The position numbers and the translations under genes are program-made. The notes beneath the pieces were generated by a model, which was not told the origin of the DNA, searched no databases, and saw only the letters and a program-made list of their open reading frames with translations. Positions 26,000-34,339 of a DNA stretch of 64,000 bases are shown piece after piece. This stretch comes from Gimesia maris (GTDB lineage Bacteria; Planctomycetota; Planctomycetia; Planctomycetales; Planctomycetaceae), in contig NZ_CP042910.1 of assembly GCF_008298035.1 (NCBI RefSeq), forward strand, positions 124,001 to 188,000, written 5' to 3'. Position 1 is the stretch's first letter. Each line of letters starts with the position of its first letter.

Positions 26000-28978
26000 T
26001 TATTCGGTTCGGGGGGCTTTAATCACTCGAGGCAGCTCGGGCAGCGTTACCAGATCGGCACCGGCATTGGTGCGATCAATGGCGGTGATTGTCGGGCTGC
26101 CATCTGTCGGCTGGGTGAACTGTAACTGTGCAGGCTGCAGTTCCGAGCATAGCGCATTGATCAGTTTCTGGCGGTCTGCGACCCAGGGGATTTCCATCTG
26201 GTAGCTGTTGACATCGGCAGAGAGCCCCCAGATATCTTTCCAGTCGAGGGCATCCATCGAGAGCGCTCCCGTGGTTCCCTGCTGAGACTGAATTGTCCAG
26301 AAGGTTCCGAAGCGGTCAAAATAATTGTTGGATCCGCGCCAGGTCAGCAGTTTCTGGCGGAAATCATTTTCGTTGGTATTGCCCTTCATCATCACAAACG
26401 GGGCATTGCTGCGTGAGAAGAATACATTGTTGCGGGCGGAGACGTGGAGCGGAATCAGTTCACGCGGAATCGCACCGCTGTCCATCACAGACAGCCCCTT
26501 ACCCAGCACAAATGTAGAATGATTCAGGACCAGTTCCAGGTGATCGCCTTCGACCGGTTTGTTGCTGCAGCCCGTCAGTTCAATCAGGGACTGGGCAATC
26601 ATTAAAGCAGAGTTGGTGATTTCCAGGCGTGTGGGGGCGGTTTCCCGAATGGAAAACGCGTGGCCGTCACAGCGAAGCACAGAGTTGACGATTTCTACAA
26701 ACGTCGATTCTTTCACCTGGCGTTTGCCCATCATGGAATCGTCATTGAGACCCTGGTTGATGGGTTCGTTCATTTCGAAGATCGAAACCTGCTGGCTGGT
26801 GGTGTTGGCACAGGTGACAGTAACCTGGTGCAGGCGAATGTCATGCGCATTTTTCAGTGAGAAGATCGCCCAGGAATCCGTGTTGAGATCTTTGACGTCC
26901 ACCATAATTCCCAGCTCAAACAGTTCCAGGGAACCATTGGCAATCTGAATCATGTGGGTCTGGAACCCTTCGGCTGGTTCTTCGACCGATTCGAACAGGA
27001 GGATCGGTTTCCGATCTTTGGCGGCGCGAATCCGCACGCGTTTGTTATTGATATGGATGGGGGCTTCTTTTCGAATACCGGTGAAACCGAGTTCGATGAT
27101 ACTGCCATCATCGGCGGCGGCACAGGCGGCATCCAGCGTTTTAAAATCCTGGCCGGCGGTGCCATCAGGATTGATAATGGTAATGGCAGGAATCTCGATC
27201 TTGCGAAATTCATTTTCGCTTTTCTTCGGGAACGGATCGGGTTCTGTTTCTGCCGGCACTTCGATGGCCGGAGCCAGCGGAACCATGGATTTATTCTGGC
27301 TGCTTTCAGACAAGGCGAGCTTTGTATCGGGCGTGTCATCCCGCAGTACCTTGTTCCCCGCTGCAGAACCAGGTCCGGAGCTGGTTCCGGCGTCCAGGAG
27401 TTCGCTGATGGTTCTTTTCGTTGACAGGAGTGGCACGTTGTCAAAAATTTCGCTCAGAGGCTTGTTATCCTCTTCCAGGTTCATCTTTGCTAAATGGTTT
27501 TCTTCGATGCTTTCACTGGCAGTCGTTGTTTTCTCTGGTGTCACAGCCTTCGTGACTGATTCAGGATTGTCTGGTGCGGGGGCAGTCAGAGAACCGACCA
27601 TTTCTTTACCGGAGATGGCTGGTGTAATGGGAGTATCCGCTTTCGCGATAGCAAGATCCATCTCTGGTGTCTGTTGTTCGGTTTTTTTCGATGCTGGCTT
27701 GATCGAAGCATCACTTTTCTGACTGCTGTCTTGAGTCACATTGACTGAGGCAGGGTTAAATGCCGGATAGCGGTCGAGCAGGACAACAATGATGAGCAGG
27801 ACAGCCGCGGTGGCAATCCAGCCAATATGTCTTTCCAGAAAACCGAGCCGCGAATTTGTCGGAGAGGTCCAGACCAGACCTTCTGGATTCACGCCGCGCA
27901 GATCCAGTTGTCCGGCGACCTGCATTAACTGGTACATCAACTCTTCGGGAGCCTGGTAGCGATCTTCCGGATCACTGGCCATCATTTTCTGAACGATCAG
28001 CGAAAGTTCGCGGGGTAGTTGTTTATTAATGGTTGCTGGATCGGGAACATTTTTTCCGGAGTGATCCAGCAGTTTCTGCAGCACGGTACCTTCCCCGTAG
28101 GGAGGCTCTCCTGTCAGCATATGATACAGGGTACAGCCCAGCGAATAGATATCACTGCGGACATCTACATTCCGCGGATCTTTGGCCTGCTCGGGCGAAA
28201 TGTAATCGAACGTACCCAGTGTGGTTCCGGCTGTTGTCAGGTCGGCGGATGCATTATCGCTTTCCTTACGTGCCAGACCCAGGTCGACCAGTTTGGCGCG
28301 ACCACCAGGGGTAATAATGATATTGGACGGTTTAATATCGCGGTGCACCACGCCCGCCTTGTTGATGTGCTTCAGCGCGGAGGCAATCTGCAAAGCATAA
28401 TTGACGGCTTCTGCTGCCGGGAGGATGCCACGCGACTGAATGATCTCGCGAACGTTGGTCCCTTTAACATATTCAAAGGCGATGAAGTTCAGACCCTGGT
28501 CTTCGCCGATGTAAAACACACGCGAAATATTTTCGTGATCGAGTCGGGCGGCAGATTTGGCTTCGTTCTGGAATCGCTTGACCGATCCCGCATCGCGCGA
28601 TTGACCGGGGCTTAATACTTTCAACGCCACGACACGGTCCAGGCGGGTATCGATGGCGCGAAAGACGGCACCCATGCCTCCCCGTCCGATGCGTTCCCGG
28701 ATGACAAAGTGTTCCAGCTTCATACCGGATGGACTGGCTGTATCGTCTGGAGCTTCCGGATCCTCTGTTGTGGGAGGGAACAGTCGGTTCCAGATGGAAG
28801 AGCGGGCAAAATTTCCCGGGGCGCTGCCTTTATCACGATTCGAGTCAGGCGCGGGGATGGGCTCCAGCGGACTGATGATCGTCTCCGGACCTTCCGCATC
28901 AGGAACAGGCCGCGCGAAAAATTCGGGCAGAGATTCCTGTTCCGTCATCGATCGTTCTGATTTTGACTCGGAGCCCAT
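26000..28978 (-). CDS. Membrane Ser/Thr protein kinase with beta-helix-like outer domain
   Basis: 992 residues. A polar N-terminal extension (1-88) precedes a Hanks-type kinase domain (about 90-355): glycine loop GRGGMGAV (98-105), Lys120, catalytic loop HRDIKPSN (212-219), DLG in place of DFG (232-234, metal-binding Asp kept), SPE (261-263). One membrane segment (386-403) leads to a long Pro/Ser/Thr-rich linker and a C-terminal outer domain (about 600-970). That domain starts with a DGTAGQDFKTLDAACAAA element and has repeated short strands, like right-handed beta-helix proteins. So the kinase is cytoplasmic and the beta-helix is probably a sensor outside. A promoter candidate is at 29022-29051. 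Confidence 0.9.
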   Translation of the reverse strand: MGSESKSERSMTEQESLPEFFARPVPDAEGPETIISPLEPIPAPDSNRDKGSAPGNFARSSIWNRLFPPTTEDPEAPDDTASPSGMKLEHFVIRERIGRGGMGAVFRAIDTRLDRVVALKVLSPGQSRDAGSVKRFQNEAKSAARLDHENISRVFYIGEDQGLNFIAFEYVKGTNVREIIQSRGILPAAEAVNYALQIASALKHINKAGVVHRDIKPSNIIITPGGRAKLVDLGLARKESDNASADLTTAGTTLGTFDYISPEQAKDPRNVDVRSDIYSLGCTLYHMLTGEPPYGEGTVLQKLLDHSGKNVPDPATINKQLPRELSLIVQKMMASDPEDRYQAPEELMYQLMQVAGQLDLRGVNPEGLVWTSPTNSRLGFLERHIGWIATAAVLLIIVVLLDRYPAFNPASVNVTQDSSQKSDASIKPASKKTEQQTPEMDLAIAKADTPITPAISGKEMVGSLTAPAPDNPESVTKAVTPEKTTTASESIEENHLAKMNLEEDNKPLSEIFDNVPLLSTKRTISELLDAGTSSGPGSAAGNKVLRDDTPDTKLALSESSQNKSMVPLAPAIEVPAETEPDPFPKKSENEFRKIEIPAITIINPDGTAGQDFKTLDAACAAADDGSIIELGFTGIRKEAPIHINNKRVRIRAAKDRKPILLFESVEEPAEGFQTHMIQIANGSLELFELGIMVDVKDLNTDSWAIFSLKNAHDIRLHQVTVTCANTTSQQVSIFEMNEPINQGLNDDSMMGKRQVKESTFVEIVNSVLRCDGHAFSIRETAPTRLEITNSALMIAQSLIELTGCSNKPVEGDHLELVLNHSTFVLGKGLSVMDSGAIPRELIPLHVSARNNVFFSRSNAPFVMMKGNTNENDFRQKLLTWRGSNNYFDRFGTFWTIQSQQGTTGALSMDALDWKDIWGLSADVNSYQMEIPWVADRQKLINALCSELQPAQLQFTQPTDGSPTITAIDRTNAGADLVTLPELPRVIKAPRTE

Positions 28979-29469
28979 GGTCTAAAGTTCACTTAAAAGT
29001 AGCGATGATTCAATGTGTGAAATGATATCGAACGTTTAATCGGGCAGGCAACAGCGCAATTCAAAATCACCCGGAATGGTGCAAAGTAATGCCGGATCAT
29101 TGCGAGTCGTAGGCCCTGTGCAAGATTCGCTTGAGCACGATATTATGATTCTAGTCCTAAACCTTTTTGAAGTGACTGTTTAGGAGCTTGTTGTTACCTT
29201 GGAATTCCAGCGGTCTGAATCAGGGTGAAGAAGTGATAAGTGATCTCAGACAGGAATTCGTTTATAAAAATAAGGAACTACTATTATCATACGCGTTAGC
29301 CTCGTCATTCGTTCTGAGAAAATTTCAATTTCAGCGATTTTTCATCCAATTAATCAGGCACCTGAACTGCTGATTCGTCATCTTTTCGGCATTTGATTCC
29401 TGAAAGATCGAATGATCTGGTGCCACTGCCAGATGAATCAGAGGATCATGGGAGTCGTTTCGCTCAACT
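28979..29469. other. Intergenic region upstream of the kinase
   Basis: 491 bases with no supported gene. It holds the kinase promoter candidate near its start. A 61-codon frame on the plus strand (29188-29373) has no ribosome site or recognisable content. The remainder looks non-coding, with no strong hairpin. Confidence 0.6.
29022..29051 (-). promoter_or_regulatory. Promoter candidate for the Ser/Thr kinase
   Basis: On the minus strand TTGCCT (29051-29046) and TATCAT (29027-29022) are 18 bases apart, 43 bases upstream of the kinase start. Matches to consensus are 4/6 and 5/6. Confidence 0.4.
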
Positions 29470-30357
29470 TTAAAACTCGATGATCTTGGATTCGTATTCT
29501 TCTTTGAAACCGACGCGATCTATCTTCAAACCAAAATGTTCACCAATTTTGACAGCCTCTCCCAGGCAGTAAACCTGATTGTTGATATACAATTCCAGGG
29601 GATCTTCACAGGGCTTGTCAAAGGTGATCAGGGAACCGGGGCAGATGGAAAGTAACTGGTTCATCTCAATCTTTTTGGATGCCAGTTTCACGATTGCCTG
29701 CACCGGCAATTTACTGATCCGATTAAGGGGATTCCGGTTCGAGTTGGCAGGAGTTGCCTGTACCATCTGTGGCGTCGCTTGAGGAGTAGAGGAAGGGGAC
29801 GGCTGCGGTGCTGGATCGGCTTCCGGTTCAACGGATTCTGTAACTGGCGGTTTCGTCAGTGGCCAAATTACAGGGATCACAGCACTCGGGCTCTGGCCGT
29901 CGCTCTCTTCTTCTGAGGAAAATAAATGGATACGCATCAATGCTGCCCATTCACTGGGAGCACATGCGGTTACTTCGCTTAATAAACTGTCTACAAAATA
30001 CGTTTTAAATTCGTCAACATCACCCAGATCCATCGGGATCAGGTTCATTGACCATTCCAGTGCCAGTGTCTGCAGACGTGATGTCTGCGAGTCACCTGGT
30101 TCGGAATACCAGTCTGGTAAAGGCAGACTCGCGGGGATCAGCCCGACCATTGCCTCGCCACCAATTCGAACCAGGGTAACCAGACCGGGACCCTGGAAAG
30201 CTTCCTCCAGTTCTTCAGGCGACCAGACACCAGACTCTCCCATTTCCAGCCGATATTGATAATCGAAACACTGGTTGAAAGAATCAGCAAGTGCAGACAG
30301 ACTCTCACCCGTCTGGGTGAAGATGGTCTCTACATTTTCCTGGCTGAAGCCCGACAT
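29470..30357 (-). CDS. FliM/FliN-family flagellar motor switch protein (SpoA domain)
   Basis: 295 residues. The C-terminal part (about 213-290) is a SpoA/FliN domain: KLPVQAIVKLASKKIEMNQL, PGSLITFDKPCEDPLELYI, then NNQVYCLGEAVKIGEHFGLKI. FliN forms the flagellar C-ring that sets rotation direction with FliM and FliG. The N-terminal part (1-150) resembles the middle region of FliM/FliY-like proteins and is followed by a Pro-rich linker (residues 160-205). The protein is longer than typical FliN (about 130 residues). No other flagellar gene is in the window, so it is an isolated copy. The ribosome site before the ATG is weak. Confidence 0.82.
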   Translation of the reverse strand: MSGFSQENVETIFTQTGESLSALADSFNQCFDYQYRLEMGESGVWSPEELEEAFQGPGLVTLVRIGGEAMVGLIPASLPLPDWYSEPGDSQTSRLQTLALEWSMNLIPMDLGDVDEFKTYFVDSLLSEVTACAPSEWAALMRIHLFSSEEESDGQSPSAVIPVIWPLTKPPVTESVEPEADPAPQPSPSSTPQATPQMVQATPANSNRNPLNRISKLPVQAIVKLASKKIEMNQLLSICPGSLITFDKPCEDPLELYINNQVYCLGEAVKIGEHFGLKIDRVGFKEEYESKIIEF

Positions 30358-30627
30358 TTCTTGTGAATTAGATCCTTAAAATGATGTTTTGTCCATTATT
30401 CCGGAGACTGTAATCGTGGTCTGAAATGCAGAATCCTTAACTCATACAATCGACCAGTTGAAATTTAGTTCTTCACTCAAAATCGGCAATCTTCGCGTAT
30501 TCGGAAAAGATTGACATTATTTGAGGTCTCTCCCTGCTTTATTTTAAACCATACCCCCGGTTGTACCGTTCTGATTCTAAGACGGACGATCACATTATCT
30601 GAGTGCCTGTAGGTAAGAGGAAATCCT

Positions 30628-31416
30628 ATGCGTTGTCATGAAGTGGACTATGAAATATTCGGTTCGGATCTGCAGATCGTGGAGATCATTCTGGATCCGG
30701 GAGAATCGGTGGTTGCCGAAGCCGGCTCAATGAATTACATGGAGGAGGGGATCCGATTTGAAGCACGAATGGGTGATGGATCTCAACTCAATGAAGGCTT
30801 TTTCGGGAAAATATTCAAAGCGGGGAAACGCATGCTGTCAGGTGAGTCACTGTTTATGACACACTTTACAAACGAGGGATCGCGCGAGCAGCGCGTGGCA
30901 TTTGCTGCCCCTTACCCGGGAAAAATCATCGCCATTGACATGGATAAAGTAGGGGGTGCGATTACCTGCCAGAAAGATTCGTTTCTGTGTGCCGCTTTAG
31001 GCACGGAAGTCACGATGGCCTTTAATAAACGTCTGGGTTCCGGGTTCTTTGGCGGGGAAGGTTTTATTCTGCAGCAACTGCGGGGCGATGGAATGGCGTT
31101 TGTGCATGCGGGCGGGACCGTCATCAAAAAGAAACTCAACGGTGAAACGCTCCGCGTGGATACAGGCTGTATTGTCGCGTTTACTGGCGACATCGACTAC
31201 AGCATTGAAAAAGCCGGTAATTTAAAGTCGATGGTTCTGGGAGGAGAAGGTCTGTTTCTCGCGACGCTTCGTGGACATGGGACCGTACTTCTGCAGAGCC
31301 TGCCATTCTCCCGGCTGGCCGATCGCGTACTGGCACACGCGCCTGCGGCCGGAGGATCTTCGGTGGGGGAAGGCTCTGTACTGGGCGGCCTGGGTGACAT
31401 GTTTGGCGACCGTTGA
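30628..31416 (+). CDS. AIM24 family protein (TIGR00266)
   Basis: 262 residues. The family pattern is clear: an N-terminal [20 protein letters not shown], the [20 protein letters not shown] centre and FLQ-type strands ([20 protein letters not shown]), with [20 protein letters not shown] near the end. AIM24-type proteins form a beta-barrel-like trimer of unknown role; the mitochondrial relative maintains inner-membrane organisation. AGAGGA precedes the ATG by 6 bases. A DUF3592 membrane protein follows 57 bases downstream on the same strand and may be cotranscribed. Confidence 0.9.
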   Translation: MRCHEVDYEIFGSDLQIVEIILDPGESVVAEAGSMNYMEEGIRFEARMGDGSQLNEGFFGKIFKAGKRMLSGESLFMTHFTNEGSREQRVAFAAPYPGKIIAIDMDKVGGAITCQKDSFLCAALGTEVTMAFNKRLGSGFFGGEGFILQQLRGDGMAFVHAGGTVIKKKLNGETLRVDTGCIVAFTGDIDYSIEKAGNLKSMVLGGEGLFLATLRGHGTVLLQSLPFSRLADRVLAHAPAAGGSSVGEGSVLGGLGDMFGDR

Positions 31417-31473
31417 ACTTCAAATCAGCAGGAATCAAAGTCAGATACGAACTTCAGAGAGAGGAGTCTGGAA

Positions 31474-32031
31474 ATGCTTGCAAATCGAGACCGCATGCAG
31501 AGAGTCGGACGTAAGTTTATTATCTTTCTGGGGTTTATTTTTCTGATGGTCGGCTATGTGATGGCTTATCAGAAAGGTCTCCCACTCCTCGAACAGGCCC
31601 GCGCCAGTACCAGCTGGCCTGTGACAACAGGCGAAGTCCTCAAATCGGAAGTGAAATCACATCGCAGCAGTAATTCGAATTCGTCTACTTACTCTGCACA
31701 TGTCGTGTATCACTACCAGATCGAAGGCAAAAATTTTGAAGCGCAAACGGTCTGGTTTGGCAGTGATATTTCCACGTCCGACCGATCGCTGGCTCAGAAT
31801 ACCGTCAAAAAGTATCCGGTCAAACAGAGCGTGAACGTGTACTATGATCCCCTGCATCCGGAAGCAGCGGTGCTGGAGCCGGGCGTCTTTAAAACCACCT
31901 GGTTCTATTATCTGTTTGGCTGGTTTTTTCTGGGGGTGGGGATCCTGATGGCGGGAATTCCGCTGTTCAGCTCGTTTTTTCGCCTGTTTATGAAAAGTGG
32001 CCCGATTGAAACGGCAAACTTTGCCGAATGA
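31474..32031 (+). CDS. DUF3592 membrane protein
   Basis: 185 residues with an N-terminal membrane segment (about 14-31), an outer beta-rich domain (SWPVTTGEVLKSEV, VVYHYQIEGKNFEAQTVWFG, VNVYYDPLHPEAAVLEPG) and a C-terminal membrane segment (about 142-166). The Y-x-P-x-x-P-x-x-A-V-L-E-P-G element is diagnostic for DUF3592. The role is unknown. GAGGAG lies about 7 bases before the ATG. It follows the AIM24 gene. Confidence 0.88.
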   Translation: MLANRDRMQRVGRKFIIFLGFIFLMVGYVMAYQKGLPLLEQARASTSWPVTTGEVLKSEVKSHRSSNSNSSTYSAHVVYHYQIEGKNFEAQTVWFGSDISTSDRSLAQNTVKKYPVKQSVNVYYDPLHPEAAVLEPGVFKTTWFYYLFGWFFLGVGILMAGIPLFSSFFRLFMKSGPIETANFAE

Positions 32032-32135
32032 ACGCCTGAATTCGCGCGATTCAGAAAACGGGCTTGCCTCAAAAAGAACCTCCTGATACAGAGCACCCAC
32101 CTCTCTCACAAACTCCATTTCCAGGCTGTTTTCTG

Positions 32136-33176
32136 ATGTCTTTTCTACAGCGAAAATATGCGCAAAAAACCATGTGGCTGCTGCTCGGCTTCTGCCTGCT
32201 TTGTTCCACGATGACAGGCTGTGCTACAACTCCCTATGTCTACCAGCCCGCTCTGATCCAATCCCCCGAGCCTTTACTCGCAGAAGGAGAGCCCCAGATC
32301 GCGAGAGGCAAACGCAGACCTGTCATTGATGGCATTGGCTGGGTTGTCGGGATTCCCGGGAAAGTTCTGTTGTGGGACCGACGGATCGATAATCATAAAA
32401 TTTCTCCGGAAACCGAAGCGACGATTGCTGCCTACCTGGAAAAGAACGGGCTGGAGCAGGTGAAGGTCCGCATTAATGAATACGATCCGGTGGGAGAATG
32501 GAAGCGACTGCGAAAGAATAAAGCTGTTGGGTGGGGCTGGCGCTATACCGCGGGCACTTTGACGGCTCTCTCCTATACGCTGCTGCCCGGACGGATTATT
32601 GGAGGCGACAACTACAATCCGTTTACCAATACGATCAGCCTCTATTCCGATCATCCCGCGGTCGCGTTGCATGAAGGGGGACACGCGAAAGATTTTGGAA
32701 CCCGGAAATATAAAGGCACGTATGCGGTTGCGGGCGCACTGCCCATCATTTCACTCTGGCCGGAAGCGATTGCCACCAATGATGCATTAGGTTATCTGCG
32801 CGCGGAAGAAGACTATGAGCTGGAAGAAGAAGCGTACCAGGTGCTCTATCCGGCTTACGCGACTTATATCGCAGGGGCGGCAACTCCCTTCCTGCCTTAT
32901 GGAGATCTGGCAGTGAAAGCGGGTACTGTGATCCCCGGTCATCTGGCGGGGCGCTGGAAAGCACGCGAAGTGAAACAGGAACAGCTCGCGCGGCATGCCC
33001 GGTCTGAATTGCAGCAGGTCTCAGCGACTCAAACTGAACCGAAGCCAAACCAGATGGATGAGAATTCACAGCAGATACAACAGGCTCACTTTGAACAGGC
33101 GGCCCGGCCTGACGGACAGGTAATGCAGACTGACAACAGCGTCAAACAAATGCAATTCAATCAGGCTGGTGAGTAG
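32136..33176 (+). CDS. Lipoprotein with HEGGH metal-site-like motif
   Basis: 346 residues. A lipoprotein signal peptide with the lipobox MTGC (Cys28) starts at the chosen ATG 32136; the open frame begins earlier at 32064 without a sensible leader. The mature part has a conserved-looking PVIDGIGWVVGIPGKVLLWD segment and, near residue 180, ALHEGGHAKDFG, which fits the HExxH zinc-protease motif. A following EAIATNDALGYL...EEDYE stretch could give a third ligand. I do not recognise the family; a metallopeptidase-like fold is inferred. The C-terminus (about 275-346) is Gln-rich and disordered. It converges on the Rrf2 gene. Confidence 0.7.
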   Translation: MSFLQRKYAQKTMWLLLGFCLLCSTMTGCATTPYVYQPALIQSPEPLLAEGEPQIARGKRRPVIDGIGWVVGIPGKVLLWDRRIDNHKISPETEATIAAYLEKNGLEQVKVRINEYDPVGEWKRLRKNKAVGWGWRYTAGTLTALSYTLLPGRIIGGDNYNPFTNTISLYSDHPAVALHEGGHAKDFGTRKYKGTYAVAGALPIISLWPEAIATNDALGYLRAEEDYELEEEAYQVLYPAYATYIAGAATPFLPYGDLAVKAGTVIPGHLAGRWKAREVKQEQLARHARSELQQVSATQTEPKPNQMDENSQQIQQAHFEQAARPDGQVMQTDNSVKQMQFNQAGE

Positions 33177-33183
33177 CTCAAGA

Positions 33184-33657
33184 TCAGTTTGAAGGAGCGA
33201 TTGTTGGGCTACCTACTTGGGTCAACCGCTCGTGAGGTTCATTGCACAGGGGGTAGCTGCTGGTAGAAGACAGCAGGATTTGAGCCAGTGTTGTTTCTGC
33301 AAAAGCGGTTTCTGTTTCACGCATGGCATCGTCGAGTTTACGGTGCAGCGGACATAAATTGGCACCATGCCCTTTTAAACCCAGCGGGCAAGTCTTAATG
33401 CGGCAGATTGGATCGACGGCATTGACGACTTCCAGCAGACTCAATTCCTCGGGAGTTTTGACCAGAGAGATACCACCGCCGATTCCCCGCTGTGAATGCA
33501 CGACGCTTGACTGACGCAGACTCTGGAGCACTTTTGAAAGATAGGCCTGGGGTACCTTGGTGGCTTTTGCAATTTGTTCAGTAGTACAAGGATTGGGAGC
33601 CTGATCCGCGAGGTGGACAATCGCTCGGAGTGCATATTCAACAGTCTGGGAAAACAT
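33184..33657 (-). CDS. Rrf2-family transcriptional regulator, Fe-S cluster type
   Basis: 157 residues. An N-terminal winged helix (MFSQTVEYALRAIVHLA, TTEQIAKATKVPQAYLSKVLQSLR, SQRGIGGGISL) is followed by three cysteines (Cys85, Cys90, Cys102) in the position where NsrR, RirA and IscR hold their Fe-S cluster; spacing C-x4-C-x11-C is closest to NsrR/RirA-type sensors but not identical. ATG at 33657 is chosen: AAGGA sits 7 bases upstream. The gene is divergent from a protoglobin gene over 109 bases, with a dyad between them. A gas- or iron-responsive repressor of that region is inferred. Confidence 0.9.
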   Translation of the reverse strand: MFSQTVEYALRAIVHLADQAPNPCTTEQIAKATKVPQAYLSKVLQSLRQSSVVHSQRGIGGGISLVKTPEELSLLEVVNAVDPICRIKTCPLGLKGHGANLCPLHRKLDDAMRETETAFAETTLAQILLSSTSSYPLCNEPHERLTQVGSPTIAPSN

Positions 33658-33675
33658 AGGAAGGTCCTTTAAACG

Positions 33676-33700
33676 ATAATTGGACATTGATGTCTATTAT
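33676..33700. promoter_or_regulatory. Dyad in the Rrf2/protoglobin intergenic region (candidate operator)
   Basis: GACAT and ATGTC (33683-33687, 33690-33694) form inverted arms around TG, flanked by ATAAT (33676-33680) and ATTAT (33696-33700), also inverted. The whole is an imperfect 25-base dyad rich in A/T at the ends, which is what Rrf2 dimers usually bind. A TATTAT -10-like box at 33733-33738 faces the protoglobin gene. Confidence 0.5.
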
Positions 33701-33766
33701 GGCGTTTGTTATTCTTCAATTCAATCTCAAATTATTATAGTCGCTCCAGTCTGGGAGAAATCAAAA

Positions 33767-34339
33767 ATGAAGCAGATTGATGAAGAAAAACTGGAATCAG
33801 ATTTAGGCTATCGCTTTCAGTATCTGGTGGAATTTATTGGAATTACGGAAAACGATGTTCACGCAATTCACGCAGCCGCAGAGGCGGTAGCACCACTGGT
33901 TCCCTCGCTGGTGGATGCAGTCTATGATCAATTGTTCCGATATGATTGCACAAAACGACATTTTGTGCCACGCCAGTATGGTTACGAGGGACAAACTCCT
34001 GAGAGCCTTGAAACCCTGACGCTGGATCACGAAATGATTCAGTTTCGCAAGCAGCACCTGGGCCGTTATCTGGAAGCGCTGGTCACTCGTCCGTATGACG
34101 AAAAAATGGTGCAGTACCTGGATCTGGTGGGAAAAATTCATACTCCCAAAGCAGGTAGTCCGGCTCTGGACGTGCCTCTCGTACAGATGAATGCCCTGAT
34201 GGGATTTGTTTCAACCGCGTTGATCAACGCGATCCTTGGGCTGAACCTGGAGCGCGCAACAGAAGTCAAAACCTTACTGGCATTCAACAAACTGCTCTGG
34301 GTTCAGAACGATCTGATCAACCGCCATTATTGTGTATGA
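33767..34339 (+). CDS. Protoglobin
   Basis: 190 residues, the usual length of a single-domain protoglobin. The globin-sensor fold is visible: YRFQYLVEFIGITENDVHAI, FRYD...RHFVPRQ, LDHEMIQFRKQHLGRYLEAL, then VGKIHTP, whose His125 is the expected proximal haem ligand, and a C-terminal helix pair. Protoglobins bind O2, CO and NO and can react with reactive nitrogen species. ATG at 33767 is chosen because GGAG lies 9 bases upstream; there is no attached signalling domain. It is divergent from the Rrf2 regulator, which is the probable controller. It ends flush against the convergent PQQ-propeller gene. Confidence 0.88.
   Translation: MKQIDEEKLESDLGYRFQYLVEFIGITENDVHAIHAAAEAVAPLVPSLVDAVYDQLFRYDCTKRHFVPRQYGYEGQTPESLETLTLDHEMIQFRKQHLGRYLEALVTRPYDEKMVQYLDLVGKIHTPKAGSPALDVPLVQMNALMGFVSTALINAILGLNLERATEVKTLLAFNKLLWVQNDLINRHYCV

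Noticed and set aside
29188..29373. 61-codon frame in the kinase upstream region
   Set aside because: No ribosome site, no signal peptide and no recognisable composition.
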